Source: Saccharospirillum sp.
GTDB lineage: Bacteria > Pseudomonadota > Gammaproteobacteria > Pseudomonadales > Natronospirillaceae
Assembly: GCA_018402545.1 (NCBI GenBank)
Contig: JAGYIL010000001.1
Span: 868,001 to 932,000 of the forward strand
Reading direction: 5' to 3'
DNA length: 64,000 nt
Position 1 is the stretch's first letter. Each line of letters begins with the position of its first letter. The notes below the pieces were generated by a model that had not been told where the DNA came from, made no database searches, and was given only the letters and a program-made list of their open reading frames with translations. The translations under genes and the position numbers were made by a program. Shown here one piece after another: positions 1-8,959 of the stretch.

Positions 1-788
1 CTGCGGCCATCATGCCGGTCTCCTGGACGCGTCTGCAGCAGCCCCATGTACCGGTCGACATGCCGTCGATGAGTATCCTGAAATTGTTTGATGCTGCGCC
101 GGTTGCGGTGACTGGCGTCGTGGTGTCTGGCCTGGTCATGGGGCCTTTTTGGGGGCTAACACCCTTGTTCGTGGCGGGCCTCGATTATACTGAAAACCAG
201 TTGGCGGCCTTTATTTCCCTGTCGATTCTCGGTGGCGCGCTGATTCAATACCCGGTCGGACGCTGGTCGGACCGGATGGACCGGCGCCGTGTCATTCTGG
301 TGACCTTCGTGCTCGGTACTCTGCTGGCACTGGCGATGGCGCTGAGTGCCTGGTATTTTCCGGTTGAACGTACCCTGATGACGATTCTGTCGATTCTGTT
401 CTGCGGGCTGGTGCTGGCAGTCTACCCGATATCGGTGGCCCACCTGGTCGACCGGATTCACAAGGACCACCTGGTTGCAGGCTCCAGTGGCTTGCTGATG
501 CTCTATGGTCTCGGGTCGTTCATTGGGCCTGCGGCGGCGGGGTTGGCGCTCGAATACCTGGGCGCCGGTGGCTTGCCGGCCTATTATCTGATTACCCTGG
601 CGCTGTTCAGCCTGGTTTTGAGCGTACAACTGATTCGTTCGCGCATCATCGAACGTCCGGAAGACCACGAAAGCCAGTACGTGGCCATGGTGCGCACCTC
701 GCCCAACGTACTGCCACTGCACCCCGAGTCTGAAGAGGATGTCGGCGCGCCCGAAGAGCGCCGCAGCGAGGACCGGGAGTCAGCCTAG
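1..788 (+). CDS. MFS transporter, C-terminal half (partial at window edge)
   Basis: The frame is open to the left edge, so the true start lies outside the window and the first Met seen (position 12) is internal. The visible 258 residues hold about six membrane segments, the second half of a 12-TM major facilitator protein. A cytoplasmic loop reads GRWSDRMDRRRV, the GxxSDrxdRR signature that follows TM8 in MFS drug/sugar transporters. The tail after the last helix is charged and hydrophilic (about 45 residues rich in E, D and R). The substrate cannot be told. It is followed 3 bp later by a convergent patatin-like gene, so it ends its transcription unit. Confidence 0.8.
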   Translation, partial: AAIMPVSWTRLQQPHVPVDMPSMSILKLFDAAPVAVTGVVVSGLVMGPFWGLTPLFVAGLDYTENQLAAFISLSILGGALIQYPVGRWSDRMDRRRVILVTFVLGTLLALAMALSAWYFPVERTLMTILSILFCGLVLAVYPISVAHLVDRIHKDHLVAGSSGLLMLYGLGSFIGPAAAGLALEYLGAGGLPAYYLITLALFSLVLSVQLIRSRIIERPEDHESQYVAMVRTSPNVLPLHPESEEDVGAPEERRSEDRESA

Positions 789-791
789 GCG

Positions 792-1754
792 CTATAGCTC
801 GTCGGTGCCGACTTCAATCTCTTCGTCAGTCAGGTCGGCAAAGCCTTGCTTGGCCTCGTAGCGGTCCAGTGCGGCGTCACACAGCTGGTAGCCATCCTCG
901 ATCATCTCGCTCGCCAGGTGATAGTCAAACAGGCCTCCCACGCCTCGTGGAATTTCGATCAGAACATCGGGCTGGTGCGCGGCCAGTTTCATATGAGCAA
1001 TGGTGTTTTGCATGGTATCGATGGAGCGGTTCATCAGTTCCAGCATGCTCCATTGATTCTGTGGTTCCGTGGTGTCGTTTTTTTCCGACCACCAGCGGTC
1101 AATAAAACGATTGATGGCGCGATGCACCGTATTCTGGGCCTCCTCGGAGAGTCTGACCGGTTTCTTGTGTTTCGCCTTTTCCATTCTGCCCAGCATGTCA
1201 GCGCGGCCGTTGAGGTTGACCGCTATGGTCATGTCGGTCTGGGTGCGCAGGGTGGGGGCGATCGGCACCGGGTTCAGTACGCCGCCGTCGACCAGCATCA
1301 TGCCCCGGTAGGGGTGCGGCTTGAATACAGAGGGGATAGCGATGGAACCTCTGATGGCTTCAAACAGCGAGCCGTCGTTTAGCCAGATCTCCCGCTGGCG
1401 TTCGATATCGACCGCAACGGCGGTAAATTCGATGGGCAGGTTCTCGATTTGCGCATCGCCGACCTGGCGTTTTAGAACCTCCATGATCTTGTAGCCCTTG
1501 AACAGGCCACCGCCGTTGAAGGAGAGGTCGAGCAGGCGCAGAACGTCGGTGCGTTCCAGAGCGCAGACCCAGCGTTCGTACTGGTCCAGTTTGCCGGCCG
1601 CGTAAAATCCGCCGACCAGGGCGCCGATACTGGCACCAGCGATGTTGGTTATCTTGTAATTGCGGTCTTCGAGGCAGCGGATAATGCCAATATGAGCCAT
1701 ACCCCGGGCGCCGCCACTTCCAAGTACCAGCGATACGGTTTTTTGTGACTTCAC
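792..1754 (-). CDS. Patatin-like phospholipase family protein (RssA-like)
   Basis: A 320-residue protein with the patatin hydrolase fold: a glycine-rich oxyanion loop near residues 12-18 (GSGGARG), the GxSxG nucleophile elbow GASIG with Ser42, and the second dyad residue Asp156 in the DGG motif. The family hydrolyses acyl esters of phospholipids with a Ser-Asp dyad; RssA-type members are cytosolic and have no signal peptide, as here. The C-terminal 120 residues are charged and variable. The start is GTG, with a GGAGC ribosome site about 6 bases upstream. It converges on the MFS gene. The physiological substrate is unknown. Confidence 0.85.
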   Translation of the reverse strand: MKSQKTVSLVLGSGGARGMAHIGIIRCLEDRNYKITNIAGASIGALVGGFYAAGKLDQYERWVCALERTDVLRLLDLSFNGGGLFKGYKIMEVLKRQVGDAQIENLPIEFTAVAVDIERQREIWLNDGSLFEAIRGSIAIPSVFKPHPYRGMMLVDGGVLNPVPIAPTLRTQTDMTIAVNLNGRADMLGRMEKAKHKKPVRLSEEAQNTVHRAINRFIDRWWSEKNDTTEPQNQWSMLELMNRSIDTMQNTIAHMKLAAHQPDVLIEIPRGVGGLFDYHLASEMIEDGYQLCDAALDRYEAKQGFADLTDEEIEVGTDEL

Positions 1755-1992
1755 GAGAGTGCTCCTTTGGTTCCCATGTTCTGAATAAGGCGGGAAGCCT
1801 GTTCGGGGTAAAGTATGAAGCCAAATTGTTGAATTGCTACCCTCCGAGGCCTCCGGTGATAGTCGTTATCCCAGACCAGCGCTACACTGTTAGGCTATGC
1901 TGAATGAGCTGCCGGCACTGAGGCTGAACCGTTGAAAAATGAAGGTCAGTTCATAGTTGCTTGCCCTGAAACACCCCGTTGAGGAGTCCTGA

Positions 1993-2904
1993 GTGTTAGA
2001 TTCAGTCCAGATTGCTTTCGATCCTTCCAGTCTCGATATGTTGAACTTCATGCTGGCCATCATGATGTTTGGCGCGGCATTGTCGGTCAAAATGAGTGAT
2101 TTCCGTTATGTGCTGAAGTCGCCCAAAGCACCGGTGATTGGCCTGGTCTGTCAGTTTGTCCTGTTGCCGGCCGCTACTTATGCCCTCACCCGTGCATTGT
2201 CTCTGGATCCCTCACTGGCACTGGGCATGATTCTGGTCGCAGCCTGTCCGGGCGGTAGTTTCTCGAACATCATCACCTTTCTCAGCCGTGGTCATGTTGC
2301 CACCTCGGTGAGCATGACCGGCATTTCTTCGTTAGCGGCGATCGTCATGACGCCTTTGAACTTCACCTTCTACGCCTCCCTGGCACCGGAAACCCGGGCC
2401 ATCGTACAGGCTATCAACGTCGAGCCGCTGGCCATGGTGCAGTTGATTGGCTGGGTTCTGGGGGTGCCGCTGGCACTGGGCATGCTGGTGGGTCACAAGT
2501 TCCCGGGGTTTGCGGCCCGCGCCGACAAGCCGGCGCGCTGGGTCTCGCTGCTGATCTTCCTGGTATTCGTCGGTATTGCCTTTTCGCGCAACGGCGGGCT
2601 CTTTATCGAACATGCCACGGCCTTCGCCGGTCTGGTCATATTGCACAATGCCCTGGCGCTTGGCCTTGGCTGGGCGGCAGCCACCTGGGCCCGACTGCCT
2701 GAAGATCAGCGACGTGCGGTCATTCTCGAAGTCGGCATTCAGAACTCGGGTCTTGGGCTCATTATCCTGTTTTCGTTCTATCCGAATCTCGGTGGCATGA
2801 TGCTGATTACCGCGTTCTGGGGTGTCTGGCACCTGGTCAGCGGTCTGTTATTGTCGGCATTCTGGTCGCGACGCCCCCCTCAACTCGGTATTGGGTTGGT
2901 TTAA
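1993..2904 (+). CDS. Bile acid:sodium symporter (BASS) family transporter
   Basis: A 303-residue, almost wholly hydrophobic protein with about nine to ten membrane segments and the BASS hallmark ACPGGSFSNIITFLSRG near residues 80-96, in the region that binds sodium and substrate. The second conserved region GIQNSGLGLIIL lies near residues 248-259. BASS proteins import organic anions (pantoate, pyruvate, sulphonated or steroidal acids) with Na+. The GTG start is preceded by GAGGAG at 1981-1986 with 6-base spacing, which decides the start. The stop overlaps the stop of the convergent acyltransferase gene by 4 bp. Substrate not predictable. Confidence 0.85.
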   Translation: MLDSVQIAFDPSSLDMLNFMLAIMMFGAALSVKMSDFRYVLKSPKAPVIGLVCQFVLLPAATYALTRALSLDPSLALGMILVAACPGGSFSNIITFLSRGHVATSVSMTGISSLAAIVMTPLNFTFYASLAPETRAIVQAINVEPLAMVQLIGWVLGVPLALGMLVGHKFPGFAARADKPARWVSLLIFLVFVGIAFSRNGGLFIEHATAFAGLVILHNALALGLGWAAATWARLPEDQRRAVILEVGIQNSGLGLIILFSFYPNLGGMMLITAFWGVWHLVSGLLLSAFWSRRPPQLGIGLV

Positions 2905-3674
2905 CTGGTCTGTTGGGCCAGTTGCAACCGGTTTTGCAACCAGAGTGCCTGGTCTGCCAGGCTGCGCTCTGACGGCAGGTCACTGACCGCTATTACCTCA
3001 ACAACCCGCATATGAATGCGTTGGTGTCGGCCCAGCCGGTATGCCCAAACCTGCACAACGGCGCGCAGTACCGGGTGAATGCGATGCAACAGCTGGCGCA
3101 CGGGCGCGCGTGGCATTTGCACATCGACCAGCACGATGGGGCGGTTGGTCTCGCGCGCCAGCCGAATGATGCCGGTGCGCCAGGCAGGATCTGTCGCGTT
3201 CTGCCAGAAAGGCCGTGCCTGGCTTAGTCCGCCGGCCGGCGTAATGACCAGCCGGCCCTCTTCCTGCAACCATTGGCTGGCGGCCGCCAGTGTTTTGCTG
3301 CCTCCCAGAGAGCGTCGCTCACTGTCCAGGTTGACCGACAGAAACACTTTACGCAGCGGGCCAAACACATTCAGAAAATTACGCGCCATGATGCGCGTCG
3401 GCACCCGGGTTCGACTGGCAAGCCAGGCCAGGCCCAGGCCGTCAAACAAGCCATGCGGATGATTACCGGCAACAATGCAACTGCCCAGCTCATCGAGCAG
3501 GTCGGTGTTCTCAGCAGTCAGCGAAAATTGGTTGCGGCGCAACAGGGTGTCGAGCATGCCGTGCAGGTCGCCATCGCCAGTTTGCCAAGCATCGTTCAAT
3601 AGTTGCTCGGCCCAGTTAACACCGACCAGTTTAAACAAGGTGCGGCGCACGGGGGCGGGCCAGTGATCTAGCAT
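2901..3674 (-). CDS. Lysophospholipid acyltransferase family protein (PlsC-like)
   Basis: The motif NHPHGLFDG is the NHPxGxxDG form of the acyltransferase catalytic block used by hemolysin-type PlsC relatives. A later ITPAGGLSQAR segment corresponds to the glycine/proline substrate-binding block (FPEG-like). Such enzymes acylate lysophospholipids or related acceptors at the inner membrane. I place the start at ATG 3674 (257 residues); an in-frame TTG at 3734 would add 20 residues (277 in all), and neither has a good ribosome site. It overlaps the BASS gene tail to tail by 4 bp. Exact acceptor and donor unknown. Confidence 0.7.
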   Translation of the reverse strand: MLDHWPAPVRRTLFKLVGVNWAEQLLNDAWQTGDGDLHGMLDTLLRRNQFSLTAENTDLLDELGSCIVAGNHPHGLFDGLGLAWLASRTRVPTRIMARNFLNVFGPLRKVFLSVNLDSERRSLGGSKTLAAASQWLQEEGRLVITPAGGLSQARPFWQNATDPAWRTGIIRLARETNRPIVLVDVQMPRAPVRQLLHRIHPVLRAVVQVWAYRLGRHQRIHMRVVEVIAVSDLPSERSLADQALWLQNRLQLAQQTS

Positions 3675-3807
3675 CGTTGTGTATCCAGCTGGATCATCCC
3701 TGACATTAATAGTAACGGGTCGGTCTAACGCCAACCTGAGTAAAGGAAGAGGATAAGTTGGTTACAGCAGTGATACAAGCTTGGCGCCGATACCTGTGAA
3801 AGGCTCC

Positions 3808-6561
3808 CTAGCCTGGCTGGTACGCCGCTTTTACACTGCGTTCAAACTCTGGCAACGGCACTGGGTGGCCAAAGTAGTAGCCCTGATAGGCCTGGCAGCC
3901 AAACTGTTTCAGTAACTGCGCTTGCTCGTCGGTTTCGACACCCTCGGCAATGGCGTTGATCGACAGACTTGAGGCCAGCGAAATGATGGTTCTGGCGATG
4001 TCGGAATCGTCGGGATTGGTAGTCAGGTCATTGACGAAGGTACGGTCGATTTTCAATTGATCCAGAGGCAGTTGTTTCAGGTAGGACAGCGACGAATAGC
4101 CGGTGCCAAAATCATCGAGAGAAAACCCGATGCCCTGCAAACGTAACCGGTGCATCTTGGCGATGGTGTCCTGTACATCTTCCAGCAACATGCTTTCCGT
4201 CAGTTCGAGTTTCAGCAGCGCAGCGGGTGCGCGAGTGTGTTGAACAATGCGCACTACCTCGGCGACGAAATCGGGCTGATGCAACTGCCGTGCACTGATA
4301 TTGACCGAGAGGGTCAGCCGCGACAGAACCGGATCCTTTGCCCAGCCGGCCAGTATCTCGCAAGAGCGTTCGAGTACCCAGTTCCCCAGGGGGTTGATCA
4401 GGCCGGTCTGTTCTGCCACCTGTATCACTTCGGTCGGAGGCAGCAGGCCGCGGCTGGGATGATGCCAGCGCAGTAGGCTTTCGGCGCCAATGACGGTGTG
4501 GTCGAAGTCGACCTGGGGCTGTAAAAAGAGTTCGAATTGCTGTTCCTTGATGGCCGTGCGAATTTCGTTGGCCATCTCCAGGTGTTCCAGCACCCGGGCC
4601 TGCATGTCGGGGGTAAAAAACCGGGCGGTGTTCTTGCCCGCATCCTTTGCCTGGTACATCGCCAGATCAGCTTGTTTGAGCAATTCATCAACACTGTGCG
4701 AGTGGTTGCTGAACAGGGTAATACCGATACTCAGGGTACTGAAGTGTTCCAGGTTGGGCATAAAAAAAGGTTGCCTGAAGGCTTCCAGTACATTGGCAGC
4801 CAATGCTCCGGCAAATTCGCTGGCCTTGCTGACATCCGCCGCGAGACTTTCCAGCAGAATGATGAATTCGTCACCACCGATGCGTGCCACGGTGTCGGTA
4901 TGGCGAATGCAACCGACAAGGCGTTCGGCAACCTGTTGCAGAAACAGATCGCCGGTATCGTGTCCCTGGGTGTCGTTCAGGGTTTTGAAATCATCCAGAT
5001 CGATGTAGAGCAATGCGCCATATTGCTCGCTGCGGGTAGCGGCTGCCAGTGCCTTGTTAAGGCGGTCCATCAACATGCGTCGGTTGGGCAGGCTGGTGAG
5101 CTGGTCATAAAAGGCGAGTTGCTCAATGCGTTGTTCGGCGGCTTTACGCTCCGTGGTGTCGATGATGGTCACGACAAAGTTCTGCACGTTATCGCCGTCA
5201 TCCGACAACACGGCGGTAATGTGCATCCACTGCAGGTAATGCTCCCCGTTCTTGCGTTGCCCCCAGGCTTCGCCCTGCCAGCTGCCCGTGCTGGCCAGGC
5301 TTTGTTCAATGATCTGATTGATGTCTTCGTCATGCCGGTCAGGGTCTATCAGGCTCATGAGCGAGCCAGCAATATCTTCCTGGCGGTAACCGGTCATCCG
5401 GGTGAAGGCTTCGTTGACTTTTAAAACACGGGTTTCTCCGTCGGTGACCAGCATGCCCTGTGCCGATTCAAACACGTTGGCGGCAATGTTGAGTTCGTAC
5501 ACCATGCGCTGCATGGCGAGCCCAACCTGATTATGCTCGTAAATACCGCCGGTTTTAAAGGGCGCCACCCGGGTACCTTGTCGGGTGTTTGCAATGTACT
5601 GCAACAGATTGCTGATGCTGCGATTGTGGTTCAGATGAACCAGCCAGGTGGCGAACGCAAACAGCAGAATAAACCCGGCCGACAGGACAAAGAAGGTTCT
5701 CTGGTAGGTTTCGGCCACGGGCGGAAACTGGTCCGCCGACAGACCGAGCTCAATCCAGACGTCATCGCGGTTGCTGGCAATGTTCAATAGCCGTGTTTTC
5801 AGATAGACGTTGTCTTTTTGTTCGACGACGCCAAACGGCTGCGTATAGGAAGCGGCGCCGCTATAGTCCAGGTCGGTCTGGCGGATCAGTTCCCGGTCAC
5901 CCAGGCCGATCTTGATGACATCCGCATCCGCCAGTTCGGCAATATCGTTTAATAGCGTGCGATTCTGGCCAATGGCCAGGCCAATATAGAGATAGCCGCG
6001 AAGTCTGAGCGAGGCAGGGTCAAAAAGCGGTGCTGCTTTCAAAACCACCGTCAGCGGTTCGGTATGTTCGATCAGCCAGCGATGGGTGTAGTGCACGGGC
6101 GAACGCAATTGGCCCAGCATGGGGTTGATGTCGTACAGGGGCAGGCTGGCATCGAACAGTAACTGGCCCGAGGCGTCGGTGATGAACAGGACGTCAATGT
6201 TGTTGCCCAGTGCCGAGTCCTGAAACATGAAAGCTATGTCGTCGTTCGCCGAATCGAGACTGGTTGTACCACTGGCGATCGACGTAAAAACGCGGTTGGC
6301 CGCCGCACTTTGCAAATAGGCATCGAGCAGGTCGAGCCGGTTGGTATAGAGGTTGGCGGCCGTCCGATGGTGTTGGCGCAAGGCGTTTTGAATTTCACTG
6401 TCGAGGCTGTCCTGCGCGGTCTGGACAGCGTAAAGCATGGAGAAAAAGAGCGTTATCAGCCCCAGTGCACCAAAGACGAGGGCGATGCGGGTAATGAATT
6501 TCAGTTCAAGGAATCGCCTTCTCACTGAGCCATTGGCGCTAAGCGTCGAATGCTTTGGCAT
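3808..6561 (-). CDS. Membrane-anchored PAS-GGDEF-EAL cyclic-di-GMP signalling protein
   Basis: A 917-residue protein: TM1 near residues 22-45, a periplasmic sensor of about 250 residues resembling CHASE4, TM2 near 295-315, a PAS domain at about 355-480, then GGDEF and EAL domains. The cyclase site is intact (RIGGDEF), with an inhibitory I-site RxxD (RHTD) exactly five residues before GGDEF. The EAL signature reads ESL, but the other phosphodiesterase motifs are intact: LTES, DDFGTGYSS, KIDRTFV and EGVET. Both activities are therefore possible. It makes or degrades c-di-GMP, which is relevant because the MSHA assembly ATPase encoded 2.4 kb away carries a c-di-GMP-binding MshEN domain. The input signal is unknown. 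Confidence 0.9.
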   Translation of the reverse strand: MPKHSTLSANGSVRRRFLELKFITRIALVFGALGLITLFFSMLYAVQTAQDSLDSEIQNALRQHHRTAANLYTNRLDLLDAYLQSAAANRVFTSIASGTTSLDSANDDIAFMFQDSALGNNIDVLFITDASGQLLFDASLPLYDINPMLGQLRSPVHYTHRWLIEHTEPLTVVLKAAPLFDPASLRLRGYLYIGLAIGQNRTLLNDIAELADADVIKIGLGDRELIRQTDLDYSGAASYTQPFGVVEQKDNVYLKTRLLNIASNRDDVWIELGLSADQFPPVAETYQRTFFVLSAGFILLFAFATWLVHLNHNRSISNLLQYIANTRQGTRVAPFKTGGIYEHNQVGLAMQRMVYELNIAANVFESAQGMLVTDGETRVLKVNEAFTRMTGYRQEDIAGSLMSLIDPDRHDEDINQIIEQSLASTGSWQGEAWGQRKNGEHYLQWMHITAVLSDDGDNVQNFVVTIIDTTERKAAEQRIEQLAFYDQLTSLPNRRMLMDRLNKALAAATRSEQYGALLYIDLDDFKTLNDTQGHDTGDLFLQQVAERLVGCIRHTDTVARIGGDEFIILLESLAADVSKASEFAGALAANVLEAFRQPFFMPNLEHFSTLSIGITLFSNHSHSVDELLKQADLAMYQAKDAGKNTARFFTPDMQARVLEHLEMANEIRTAIKEQQFELFLQPQVDFDHTVIGAESLLRWHHPSRGLLPPTEVIQVAEQTGLINPLGNWVLERSCEILAGWAKDPVLSRLTLSVNISARQLHQPDFVAEVVRIVQHTRAPAALLKLELTESMLLEDVQDTIAKMHRLRLQGIGFSLDDFGTGYSSLSYLKQLPLDQLKIDRTFVNDLTTNPDDSDIARTIISLASSLSINAIAEGVETDEQAQLLKQFGCQAYQGYYFGHPVPLPEFERSVKAAYQPG

Positions 6562-6593
6562 TCATACCCCGGTTGACGTGTGAGTTGGGTTGT

Positions 6594-7622
6594 TCAATTT
6601 TCATCGGCTTCACCATACTCCTGAATCAGCCAGCGATAGTTATCAACCTGCTGTTCAAAGTAGGACTGCAACCGAGGCTCATCCCAGAAGGTGATGGGCA
6701 GGCGAACCCGTTCGGTGGCCTGAATAAAACGGGGGTCTTGCGTGGCCTTGGACAGGGCGGCGGACAGAACGCTGACCTGGTCGTCCGGCGTATCGGCGGG
6801 TACCACCACCACCCGTGGGTTCTGCATCGATACATCGTAGCCGAGCTCGCCGATGGCGGGTGCATCCGGATAGCCAATCAGCCGCTCATCGACCAGGCCC
6901 ATCAGCACGACCATCTCGCCCGATTCGGTGTACTGGGTGTGCGTTCCGCCACTGAACGCAAAGTCAACGTCGCCCGCCAGTACCATGGGTGCCATGCCCG
7001 CCCCGCCCGTGGTGGGCACGATGCGCAGTGGAATACCCTCACGACGGGAGATCATATTGATGACAAAGCGATCCTGTGAGGTCTGGGAGGCGACCGTCAG
7101 TTCATCTTTTCCGCGGGCGTAGTCAAGTAACTCTGCCCAGGTGCGGTACGGCTTGTTACCACCGGTGACCAGCGCCGACTGATCCAGTGCCAGTGCCGAC
7201 ACATAGCGAAAACTGTTCAGATCGAAGGAAGCGTCGGTTACCAGGGGGGTAAAGGTATAGGGTAGCGATGAGCCAAACATCATCAGGTAACCCTGGTCGG
7301 TACTGCTCGCCACCAGGGCAGCCGCAACACCACCGCCGGCGCCCGGCAGGTAGAGTCGCTCTACCGGTTGTCCAAGCTCGTCTTCCAGCACTTCGGCCAG
7401 GGCCTGGGCCTGAATGTCGGTGCTGCCGCCCGGGTTGAAACCAATAACCATAGTAAGCGGGCGGTTGGGAAAGTCGCTTGCGCCGACACCTGGCAATGCA
7501 CTGAGAATCAGCAGGCTGGCAATCAGACTCAGGTGCGCTGGCGCCAGGCCTCTTAATAACCGGGAGGTTGTGCGGCGCCTGGCTGGGGATACCCGGGTGC
7601 AATTGGAATCAAGCTCACTCAT
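6594..7622 (-). CDS. Tripartite tricarboxylate transporter-type (Bug/TctC) periplasmic binding protein
   Basis: A 342-residue secreted protein whose start is rich in Arg, followed by a hydrophobic stretch ending near GVGASDFPNRPL, then the TctC/Bug signature: MVIGFNPGGSTD near residues 58-69 and a glycine-rich LPGAGGGVAAA segment. Bug proteins bind carboxylates and deliver them to TctAB permeases or act as sensors. No tctA or tctB gene lies in the window, so this is an orphan binding protein. It sits 32 bp downstream of the GGDEF-EAL start and just after the MSHA operon. Ligand unknown. Confidence 0.82.
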   Translation of the reverse strand: MSELDSNCTRVSPARRRTTSRLLRGLAPAHLSLIASLLILSALPGVGASDFPNRPLTMVIGFNPGGSTDIQAQALAEVLEDELGQPVERLYLPGAGGGVAAALVASSTDQGYLMMFGSSLPYTFTPLVTDASFDLNSFRYVSALALDQSALVTGGNKPYRTWAELLDYARGKDELTVASQTSQDRFVINMISRREGIPLRIVPTTGGAGMAPMVLAGDVDFAFSGGTHTQYTESGEMVVLMGLVDERLIGYPDAPAIGELGYDVSMQNPRVVVVPADTPDDQVSVLSAALSKATQDPRFIQATERVRLPITFWDEPRLQSYFEQQVDNYRWLIQEYGEADEN

Positions 7623-7701
7623 ACATCAATCCCCGTCTATCCCTAAGTCGTGTCGGGTACATCCCCGGTTATGTCAGTCTAGGAGTGAGCCCTCTGTTTG
7701 T

Positions 7702-7727
7702 CTAGGGAGCGCGGTGCTGCTCCCTAG
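7702..7727 (-). terminator. Hairpin at the end of the MSHA operon
   Basis: A perfect 9-bp stem (CTAGGGAGC at 7702-7710 pairing with 7719-7727, 8-base loop) overlaps the stop codon of mshG. In the direction of transcription it is followed by ACAAACAG, not a U tract, so it is a candidate RNA 3'-end stabiliser or weak terminator rather than a clear intrinsic terminator. Confidence 0.45.
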
Positions 7728-8959
7728 CCGAAGGCGGCACCCAGATCCCACATCGGCAAAAACACGCCCAGAGCTAGCACCAGCACCATCATGCCCATAA
7801 ACAGCAACAGGATCGGTTCAATCGCCTCGGCCAGTCGCTTCAGATCGTATTCGACTTCCTGGTCGTAAAAATCGGCAATGTCGACCAGCAAACCACCGAC
7901 ATTACCGGTTTCTTCGCCAACGGCGATCATTTGCAGAATCAGCGGGTTGAACAAGCCACTGGCCGAAGCGGTAGCCTGCAGCGATTCGCCCCGTTCAATG
8001 CCCGACATCATGCCTTCTATGCCTTTGCCAATGTACTTGTTGCCTACGGTCCGGCTGGCCACGCTCAGTGCTTGCAACAGCGGTACCCCGGCTTCCAGCA
8101 TCATGGCGAAGGGGCGGGCAAACCGGCCCAGTGCAATGCGTTCATAAATACCGCCCATCAGCGGAAACCGCAGTATCTGACGGTCCCATGAAAGCGCGCC
8201 CTGAGGTGTTTTTTTCCAGCGTTTGAAGGCGTATATCCCCAGTACAATCAGACCGAGCAGGTAGGGCCAGGTGCTGATCATGATGTCGGAGCTGGTGATC
8301 AGAATGCGGGTTGGCACGGGCAGGTCGGCGCCCAGTTTGGCAAATACCCCGGCGAAGGCCGGAATCACCATAAAGTTGATGACTACCATCGCCAGGGATA
8401 TGGCAGCAACGACGATGATGGGGTATCGGGTTGCCGAGGCGATGCGTTTGCGCGTGTCTTTTTCCAGTTCGAGGTGGCTGACCAGTTGTTGAAAGGCGGT
8501 ATCGAGCCGGCCGGTTGACTCGCCCATGCGAATCATCGCGATGAACAGGTCGTTGAATACGTCCGGGTGGCTGCGAAACGCCGTCGACAGGGGAGAGCCC
8601 TGGGTCAGAATGCGGGCCACATCGCCGAGTACCTCGCCCAGACGAGGCGAGCGAGTGGCATCGGCGAGACCATTGATGGCGCGCATCAGCGGAATGCCCG
8701 AACGCGACAGTGCGTACATCTGACGGCAAAACATGATCAGTTCGTCGATGCTGACCTTGGCCTTGCGCTGGGTATAGCGGCCAAGCAGGGCCGAGACATC
8801 AATGTTTTTGGACGAGGGTTTTGCCACCGGTTCAATGCGGGTGGCGATGATGCTCTGGCGTTTCAGCAGTTGCAGCAGGGCGCTTTGCGACGCTGCCTCC
8901 AGCTGCCCCTCCACCTGGCGTCCCTCGGCATTGCGGCCCTGGTAAAAATACTCAGCCAT
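7724..8959 (-). CDS. mshG: MSHA pilus inner-membrane platform protein MshG (GspF/PilC family)
   Basis: A 411-residue polytopic protein of the type II secretion/type IV pilus platform family. It has two repeated T2SSF domains, roughly residues 70-195 and 275-400, each ending in membrane helices. The N-terminal MAEYFYQGRNAEGRQVEGQLEA is the usual GspF/PilC cytoplasmic opening. It couples the assembly ATPase to pilin extraction from the inner membrane. Its start overlaps the end of mshE by 8 bp, indicating translational coupling. It is the last gene of the operon here; the mshF and pilin genes that normally follow are absent. Confidence 0.9.
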   Translation of the reverse strand: MAEYFYQGRNAEGRQVEGQLEAASQSALLQLLKRQSIIATRIEPVAKPSSKNIDVSALLGRYTQRKAKVSIDELIMFCRQMYALSRSGIPLMRAINGLADATRSPRLGEVLGDVARILTQGSPLSTAFRSHPDVFNDLFIAMIRMGESTGRLDTAFQQLVSHLELEKDTRKRIASATRYPIIVVAAISLAMVVINFMVIPAFAGVFAKLGADLPVPTRILITSSDIMISTWPYLLGLIVLGIYAFKRWKKTPQGALSWDRQILRFPLMGGIYERIALGRFARPFAMMLEAGVPLLQALSVASRTVGNKYIGKGIEGMMSGIERGESLQATASASGLFNPLILQMIAVGEETGNVGGLLVDIADFYDQEVEYDLKRLAEAIEPILLLFMGMMVLVLALGVFLPMWDLGAAFG

